DNA of 64,000 nucleotides. Origin: Thermophagus sp052400625. Its GTDB lineage: Bacteria > Bacteroidota > Bacteroidia > Bacteroidales > Marinilabiliaceae. The notes under the pieces are model-generated. The model saw nothing but the letters and a program-made list of their open reading frames with translations, was not told where the DNA came from and did not search any database. Location of the stretch: NCBI GenBank assembly GCA_052400625.1, contig JBQTGH010000009.1. One strand, given 5' to 3'. Positions 63,219 to 64,000 of the stretch are shown here, piece after piece (the stretch's first letter is position 1; the number at the start of each line of letters is the position of its first letter). The position numbers and the translations under genes were made by a program.

Positions 63219-63810
63219 CCTTATCGCTCAGTTCTTTTATGGTTTTCTGAATCCATACCGGGGCGTATTTTAGTTGTTTGCGCAAAATATCCGGTTTTAG
63301 CTGCCGAACTTTTGGCTGAATAGCGCTCAAAAAATCTTCGTTTATGTTTTTTTGTCCTATGGCTTTAAATGCCTGTACGATGAGCTGCAATAATTCATCT
63401 TTTATGGCAAAGGTTCGGGGTGCCGTTTTCTTAAACTTAATGATGCTATTCCCTATTTTGACCTCTCGTTGAGAACCATCTGTTAGGTAGGTCACTTTTA
63501 AAGGAATTTGTGTGGTAAGCCCCAAACTATACAAGGCAAAAGACCCGGTTGGTGCTATACGTGCTTTATCTCTTTTGGCTATTTGTTGGGCAACCTCTTC
63601 AATTGTTGGGTAAATTACCCCTAAAACATCATCTATTTTCGGTTTTAAGTAAATACCATGTGCCAGGCGAAGCAAAACCCCTTCTTTTTCCAAACGAGAC
63701 AAGCTCTGGCGGATGTTATCTGCCGAGGCATAATTAGCAAAATCTTCAGCGAAGAAAACAACCCCTCTTGAAGATTTAACCACTTTATTTTCTATCTCAA
63801 TTTTAGACAT
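63208..63810 (-). CDS. AbiEi-type antitoxin (DUF6088) with winged-helix N-terminus
   Basis: 200 residues. N-terminal helix-turn-helix (FANYASADNIRQSLSRLEKEGVLLRLAHGIYLKP), then DUF6088 body (EVAQQIAKRDKARIAPTGSFALYSLGLTTQIPLKVTYLTDG). AbiEi antitoxins counter AbiEii indirectly and repress their operon by binding an upstream inverted repeat; one is present at 63836. First gene in the visible part of the defence operon. Confidence 0.9.
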   Translation of the reverse strand: MSKIEIENKVVKSSRGVVFFAEDFANYASADNIRQSLSRLEKEGVLLRLAHGIYLKPKIDDVLGVIYPTIEEVAQQIAKRDKARIAPTGSFALYSLGLTTQIPLKVTYLTDGSQREVKIGNSIIKFKKTAPRTFAIKDELLQLIVQAFKAIGQKNINEDFLSAIQPKVRQLKPDILRKQLKYAPVWIQKTIKELSDKDVD

Positions 63811-63835
63811 TTAAATTGTATATATCTATGTTTTA

Positions 63836-63866
63836 TTGTCACAATTTTAGCAAATATTTGTGACAA
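63836..63866 (-). promoter_or_regulatory. Inverted repeat upstream of the AbiE antitoxin gene (probable operator)
   Basis: TTGTCACAA (63836-63844) and TTGTGACAA (63858-63866) are exact inverted copies, 13 nt apart, 25 nt upstream of the antitoxin start. GCAAATATTT / AAATATTTGC pairing overlaps it. Fits AbiEi-type autorepression. The -7 element is only a near-match (TAAAATTG at 63849-63842). Confidence 0.55.
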
Positions 63867-64000
63867 AATATTTGCAGGATATCACGTTTTTGTTTGTATG
63901 TTATGCGGTTGGTTTCTGGCATTTATGAACCTTTATAAACTTTCGTAATACGTTTTTAGTTTTTTAGCCATTAATTTTCTTCTGTCTTTTAAAAACTGGT
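63867..64000. other. Right edge, upstream of the defence operon
   Basis: No gene recognised in the last 134 nt; it ends before any hsdM/hsdS coding appears on the minus strand. If the defence genes share one transcript with hsdM/hsdS, those lie beyond the edge. Confidence 0.3.

Noticed and set aside
1..64000. CRISPR array, rRNA, phage or integrative element
   Set aside because: No regularly spaced repeats, no rRNA-like stretches and no cluster of phage or conjugation genes were found; the only mobile gene is the IS3 fragment at the left edge.

Overview
The window looks like a chromosomal segment of a Bacteroidota (Bacteroidetes) bacterium, plausibly a marine or haloalkaliphilic Marinilabiliales-type organism. 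The phylum call rests on a SusC/SusD operon, a Bvu_2165-type HU-like protein, GIN-domain and YceI proteins, an AmgK-type kinase fused to a RapZ domain, and several promoters of the Bacteroidetes form (TTTG, about 20 nt, then TAnnTTTG). The salt/alkali guess is inference from NhaD plus a full Mrp antiporter. No tRNA, rRNA or CRISPR array was seen.

Layout. 1-1.3 kb: tail of an IS3-family transposase running into a dispersed hairpin repeat, then an HU-like protein. 2-8.2 kb (minus): SusC-SusD-lipoprotein-lipoprotein uptake operon. 9.2-12.6 kb (plus): thrS-infC-rpmI-rplT with promoter and terminator; infC appears to start at AUA behind a Shine-Dalgarno sequence. 12.7-15.1 kb (minus): queC-queE-queF (queuosine precursor). 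15.5-20.7 kb: PagL-like lipid A deacylase and GIN lipoprotein, facing a YceI/porin/YceI-like/Rrf2 cluster. 21-25.7 kb: lipid kinase, PAP2 phosphatase, small HTH protein, NhaD, MurU-like nucleotidyltransferase. 25.8-31.6 kb (minus): mnhABCDEFG preceded by a 40-residue zinc-ribbon protein. 31.7-34 kb: AmgK-RapZ fusion and DUF554 protein.

34.3-41 kb: HxlR regulator divergent from a nitroreductase with a clear operator, an SDR, a decayed stretch, HAD phosphatase, PfkB kinase, isochorismatase-like hydrolase, SIS protein. 41-45.9 kb (minus): selenium operon (QueF-like, mnmH, yedF, csd-like, DUF3343, selD) for 2-selenouridine in tRNA. 46-57.4 kb: rlmD, yaaA, conserved unknown, split 5'-nucleotidase pair, Lrp/AsnC regulator, YbdG-type channel, M64 peptidase, aldo/keto reductase, a foldback element and an MFS transporter. 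57.6-64 kb (minus): lipoprotein, then a defence block of AbiE-type antitoxin, AbiEii toxin and type I HsdR whose upstream partners (hsdM/hsdS) would lie past the right edge.

Themes: tRNA position-34 modification appears twice (queuosine and 2-selenouridine), and a QueF-family protein lacking the catalytic Cys heads the selenium operon. Na+/pH homeostasis is served by NhaD and Mrp. An approximately 80 bp hairpin repeat occurs six times, always between genes or at gene ends.
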